Assembly: GCF_042679085.1 (NCBI RefSeq)
Contig: NZ_JBHTLQ010000005.1
Coordinates: 62,001 to 126,000 of the forward strand
Direction of reading: 5' to 3'
DNA: 64,000 bases
Origin: Phenylobacterium conjunctum
GTDB taxonomy: Bacteria > Pseudomonadota > Alphaproteobacteria > Caulobacterales > Caulobacteraceae
Below are positions 61,307-64,000 of this stretch, piece after piece (the stretch's first letter is position 1; each line of letters starts with the position of its first letter). Below the pieces are notes generated by a model, which worked only from the letters and a program-made list of their open reading frames with translations, was not told the DNA's origin and ran no database searches. Made by a program: the position numbers and the translations under genes.

Positions 61307-62100
61307 GGCGCCGGCGCCCCTGCCGTCCAGAGGATCGCGTTGAGGATCAGCCGCTGCAGCTGGGGCTGGTCCAGGGCGTCGAGGTAGTGGAGGCCAGTGT
61401 AGCCGAAGGACCGCCCGCCGCCCGGGCGCTCATACACCCAGGCGACCGGCCGGCTCACCTGCTGCTTCGGGTCGGGCAGCGCGCCATGAAGCTCGCCCGT
61501 CATGACGGGCGTGACGCCCGATCCCGCATAGCGCAGGGTCGGATAGACCTCGTCCTTCAGGGCGAAGGGGGAGACCCCGCGGGTCACCGGGTGGGACGCG
61601 GGCGTGAAGGCGATCAGCTCATCCGCGCGGTCGGGCATGCCGTAGCGCGCCGCGCCCAGCCATTGGGGCAGCGGCAGATCATCTCCGGGGCTGAGGGTGG
61701 AGGCTTGGTGCAGGGTCACGAGCCCGACGCCCTGGTCCATGAGGGTCGCGAAGCGCGAGCGCAGGACCGGATCCCGCAGGGGGTGGCGATCAAGCCCGTC
61801 GAAGTACCAGACCACCGTCCGGGCCCGGTCGAGGGCGTCCGGGGCCGTGGGCCAGCCCTGCGGATAGGCGACCACGTGCAGACCCTTGGGCAGGTCCGGA
61901 GCGCCGCGCACCAGCTCGGCCAGGTGAGGGACGCCGGCGGGGAAATCATGCTGGCGGGCCCCGTGGCTCTTCACCCCGCCGATGATCACCACCTCATCGC
62001 GGGGCGGCGCCGGATCCTGGGCGTGGGCGGCCCCCGCCAAGCCCAGCAGCACTGCCGCGAGTCCCGCCCGCCAGGCTCTCAAGCGCCGCCTCATGTCCAT
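61303..62100 (-). CDS. Exported ThuA-like protein
   Basis: 265 residues. Signal peptide ending GLAGAAHAQ. The ThuA/type-I glutamine-amidotransferase-like fold appears as VVIIGGVKSHGARQHDF, ARTVVWYFDGL, DQGVGLVTLHQAS and the terminal AWVYERPGGGRSFGYTGLHY. ThuA proteins work in trehalose or other sugar oxidation; beside a propeller/cytochrome protein an extracytoplasmic sugar oxidation is plausible. First gene of this two-gene operon, with a double palindrome 91 bp upstream. Confidence 0.85.
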   Translation of the reverse strand: MDMRRRLRAWRAGLAAVLLGLAGAAHAQDPAPPRDEVVIIGGVKSHGARQHDFPAGVPHLAELVRGAPDLPKGLHVVAYPQGWPTAPDALDRARTVVWYFDGLDRHPLRDPVLRSRFATLMDQGVGLVTLHQASTLSPGDDLPLPQWLGAARYGMPDRADELIAFTPASHPVTRGVSPFALKDEVYPTLRYAGSGVTPVMTGELHGALPDPKQQVSRPVAWVYERPGGGRSFGYTGLHYLDALDQPQLQRLILNAILWTAGAPAP

Positions 62101-62190
62101 TCCCCCGTTGCGCGCGAACCGTCCGGTTCATCTGCGTCAGGCGGGCATGCTAGGGGCCGCTTGGGCGTCCGCGCTAGACGGGCGCCCGAT

Positions 62191-62225
62191 GTAATGGCGA
62201 TTACTTTGCATGTAATTGCAATTAC
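62191..62225. promoter_or_regulatory. Two tandem GTAAT-N4-ATTAC palindromes
   Basis: GTAATGGCGATTAC (62191-62204) and GTAATTGCAATTAC (62212-62225) have centres 21 bp apart, two helix turns, so two dimers could bind the same face. They lie upstream of the ThuA operon and after the DUF4345 gene. Confidence 0.6.
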
Positions 62226-62263
62226 TTAAGGGCGGGACCTTCAGCGGCGAGGCGCTCGACGGC

Positions 62264-62674
62264 TCAGGCGTTGGGGGCTGACTTCCAGGTCCACAGGGCG
62301 AGCGCCGGGAAGGCCGCCAGCTCGAGGATCAGGGGCTGCAGCAGATCTGGACCGGTGACGACGGCGAGGCCGGTGGAAACAAGGCGGACGACGCCGCCGA
62401 CGAACACCATCCCGCAGATCGCCAGGACGGTCGATTTCAGCGCCGCCGGCTTCCAGGTCGCGGCGCACAGCGTGAGGCCCAGGCCAAGCCAGACCCCGCC
62501 CAGGAAGCGCACATGACTGTCCCGAACCGCGAACAGGCCTGGGTCTGTCACGGCCAGAAAGTCGGTCCCGCCCTGCCAGCCCAAGGTCCGGATTCCGCCA
62601 AAGCCGACATTCAGGCCCAGGAAGATCACCGCAAGGCCGGCCAGCAGATAGACGATGCGCAGCGCCACACTCAT
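62264..62674 (-). CDS. DUF4345 membrane protein
   Basis: 136 residues with four membrane helices (IVYLLAGLAVIFLGLNVGFG, then DSHVRFLGGVWLGLGL, LAICGMVFVGGVVRL and a last one near the C-terminus). The HVRFLGGVWLGLGLTL block is the conserved DUF4345 motif. Start ATG 62674 has GGAGCCCTCG upstream; ATG 62686 is the alternative without a ribosome site. Divergent from a TetR gene across a perfect palindrome, so likely repressed by it. Confidence 0.8.
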   Translation of the reverse strand: MSVALRIVYLLAGLAVIFLGLNVGFGGIRTLGWQGGTDFLAVTDPGLFAVRDSHVRFLGGVWLGLGLTLCAATWKPAALKSTVLAICGMVFVGGVVRLVSTGLAVVTGPDLLQPLILELAAFPALALWTWKSAPNA

Positions 62675-62694
62675 CGAGGGCTCCATGAAAAATA

Positions 62695-62708
62695 TGATAC
62701 GCGTATCA
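62695..62708. promoter_or_regulatory. TetR-type operator TGATACGCGTATCA
   Basis: A perfect 14-bp palindrome between the divergent DUF4345 and TetR genes, 21 bp from the first start codon and 59 bp from the second. Size and position fit autoregulation by the adjacent TetR protein. Confidence 0.65.
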
Positions 62709-62766
62709 ATTAAATGGTGAGGCCCTAGGGGTCAAGCTGTGCGACCATCAGGCCGTGGAGGGTGCA

Positions 62767-63387
62767 ATGGAATCACAGCCGCTAGGCCGGGGGCGGGGAC
62801 GTCCGGAACGATCGGGGGATGAGCGCGCCAGGATGCGGGCGCGGATCGAGGCCTGCGCCCGCGACCTCTTTTATCGAGAGGGCTATGAGGCGGTCTCTAT
62901 GCGGAAGATCGCGGCTGGCCTGTCGTGTTCCACGAACACGCTCTACGCCTACTTCGACAGCAAGATGGACATCCTGGCCGCCGTTTGGGCGGACATCTTT
63001 GGGCAGGTCTTCGCCGAGCTGACGCCAGGCGTAGCAGCGCAGGAGACCGCGGCCGGACGTGTCCAGGCCTTCTGCGAAGGCTATGTGCGCGGCTGGCTGG
63101 TCCGCCCGGAGGAGTACCGGCTGGTTTTCATGTCGGGCGGGGTGACCCAGGCGGATGTCAGCGCCTTCCTGGCGGACGAGCGCCTGGCCGGCGCCTTCGA
63201 AGCTCTGCTGGACGGGCTCGCCGCGCACCATGGTGTGACCACGGAGGACCCTGAGGTCTTGCGCCGCCGGGACTACCTGCTCACCGCGATCCACGGCGTG
63301 CCGCACTGCCTGATCACCATGAGCGGCCACCCCTGGCCCCCCGCAGACGATCTCGTCCGGATGGCGGTGGACGCAGCCCTGCGCTGA
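62767..63387 (+). CDS. TetR-family regulator
   Basis: 206 residues, normal single-unit TetR. HTH at about 30-75 (ACARDLFYREGYEAVSMRKI, LSCSTNTLYAYFDSKMDILA), C-terminal ligand domain after. ATG 62767 is preceded by GGAGGGTGCA; GTG 62755 is possible but weaker. Divergent from DUF4345 and likely binds the palindrome at 62695. Contrast with the double-unit TetR proteins elsewhere in the window. Confidence 0.9.
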   Translation: MESQPLGRGRGRPERSGDERARMRARIEACARDLFYREGYEAVSMRKIAAGLSCSTNTLYAYFDSKMDILAAVWADIFGQVFAELTPGVAAQETAAGRVQAFCEGYVRGWLVRPEEYRLVFMSGGVTQADVSAFLADERLAGAFEALLDGLAAHHGVTTEDPEVLRRRDYLLTAIHGVPHCLITMSGHPWPPADDLVRMAVDAALR

Positions 63388-63472
63388 CGCCGCCGCGACT
63401 GTCGGGGCGGACGACTGGGCGAAGATTTTATCAGGATTGGCGGTCCATCGGAGCCCTGGGCTCGCGAAGGAA

Positions 63473-63547
63473 TGGTGGATGCGACAGGGATTGAACCTGT
63501 GACCCCCTCGGTGTGAACGAGGTGCTCTCCCGCTGAGCTACGCATCC
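63473..63547 (-). tRNA. tRNA-Val (anticodon CAC)
   Basis: Reverse strand: GGATGCG acceptor, AGCTCAGCGGGAGAGC D arm, CCTCG / TTCACAC / CGAGG with anticodon CAC, GGTTCAATCCC T arm, encoded CCA. 75 nt. Confidence 0.97.
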
Positions 63548-63563
63548 GCCGGAAGGGGTGCGC

Positions 63564-64000
63564 CTATAGCCCGGTTGTTCGCGGCTCGCAAGCGGTCAAA
63601 AGCGTCTCGCAGGCTTCGATGAGCTGGTCGTAGTGATCGATGAGGATGTCGGCCCCGAGCTCGGTCACCGGGATGTCGGTATAGCCGAAGGAGACCAGCA
63701 CCAGGGGCGCGCCGCAGGCCTTGGCGCATCCGGCGTCCGGGGCCGCGTCGCCGACCATGATGGTCCGGTCGAGGCGTCCGCCGGCCAGCTCGACGGCGGT
63801 CGCCAGGTGGCGCGGGTCGGGCTTGCGGGCCGGGGACAGGTCGGCCCCGACGATGGCGTCGAAATAGGGGGCGAGGTCGAGGGCTTCGAGAATCGGCCGC
63901 GACAGCGGGGTGATCTTGTTGGTGCAGACCGTCAGCCGGGCGCCGCGGGCCTTCAGCTCGGCCAGGGCCTCGGCCACGCCCGGGAAGGGACGGGTCAGGT
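63564..64000 (-). CDS. HAD-family phosphatase, phosphoglycolate-phosphatase-like (5' end outside window)
   Basis: The frame is open from the window edge to the stop at 63564, so the N-terminal DxD catalytic motif is not seen. Visible are HAD motif II (VCTNK), motif III Lys and motif IV (RKPDPRHL, TIMVGDAAPDAGCAKACGAP), which match Gph-type phosphoglycolate phosphatases. It removes 2-phosphoglycolate formed from DNA repair or oxygenation. Terminates just past the tRNA-Val gene. Confidence 0.82.
   Translation of the reverse strand, partial: LTRPFPGVAEALAELKARGARLTVCTNKITPLSRPILEALDLAPYFDAIVGADLSPARKPDPRHLATAVELAGGRLDRTIMVGDAAPDAGCAKACGAPLVLVSFGYTDIPVTELGADILIDHYDQLIEACETLLTACEPRTTGL

Overview
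The window is very GC-rich and densely packed, with strong codon-position bias, GTG/TTG starts and many TonB-dependent receptors. The gene content (ScfR-type regulator, siroheme sulfite reductase operon with DUF2849 and DUF934 partners, double-domain HxlR and TetR regulators, an MCP ending in a WEEF tether) points to an alphaproteobacterium, most likely Caulobacterales (Caulobacter/Phenylobacterium). That placement is inferred from gene content and was not computed.

Layout. 1-2.1 kb: an ScfR-like regulator divergent from a small MerR protein, then an unknown gene behind a possible leader-peptide attenuator. 2.1-12.7 kb: a TonB-dependent receptor followed by a same-strand catabolic block (acyl-CoA ligase, tandem HxlR regulator, dihydrodipicolinate-reductase-like oxidoreductase, SDR, SCP-x-type thiolase, feruloyl-CoA-synthase-like ligase). 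12.7-19.4 kb: an exported unknown protein, a thioesterase, a repeat-rich 0.7 kb gap, a DUF1295 membrane protein with a nitronate monooxygenase, a second tandem HxlR regulator and an MCP. 19.4-30.1 kb: a second catabolic block with six small NTF2-fold proteins (four of limonene-epoxide-hydrolase type), a TonB-dependent receptor, an SDR, a carotenoid/stilbene oxygenase, a thiolase and a tandem TetR regulator. 30.1-33.4 kb: a small membrane protein, an exported metallo-beta-lactamase-fold protein, MAPEG, OsmC and YdeI-like proteins and tRNA-Lys. 33.5-40 kb: an HPt protein, a LysR regulator and the divergent assimilatory sulfite reductase operon. 40-44.7 kb: a TonB-dependent receptor paired with a Tat-exported tyrosine phosphatase, beside a second tandem TetR regulator. 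44.7-53 kb: housekeeping genes (kinase-like ATPase, 3D-domain protein, GST, S1/P1 nuclease, Nudix, FolD) and an Mla/MCE lipid-transport operon. 53-64 kb: small unknowns, ChrA, a zinc alcohol dehydrogenase, a pentapeptide-repeat protein, a protein with two winged-helix-like repeats, a ThuA + PQQ-propeller/cytochrome c pair, a TetR/DUF4345 divergon, tRNA-Val and the end of a phosphoglycolate-phosphatase-like gene.

How the genes may work together. The two catabolic blocks carry outer-membrane uptake, CoA activation, redox, epoxide or double-bond chemistry and thiolytic cleavage. This fits degradation of a hydrophobic compound (aromatic dimer, terpenoid or steroid-like), but the substrate cannot be read from the sequence. 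The two blocks are linked by a recurring 15-bp motif close to CTTGCATAACGAAAC, found 32-70 bp before at least seven start codons, including four genes in a row on one strand. Five regulators in the window contain two copies of their DNA-binding unit. Together these suggest a dedicated regulon whose controller may be one of these tandem proteins.
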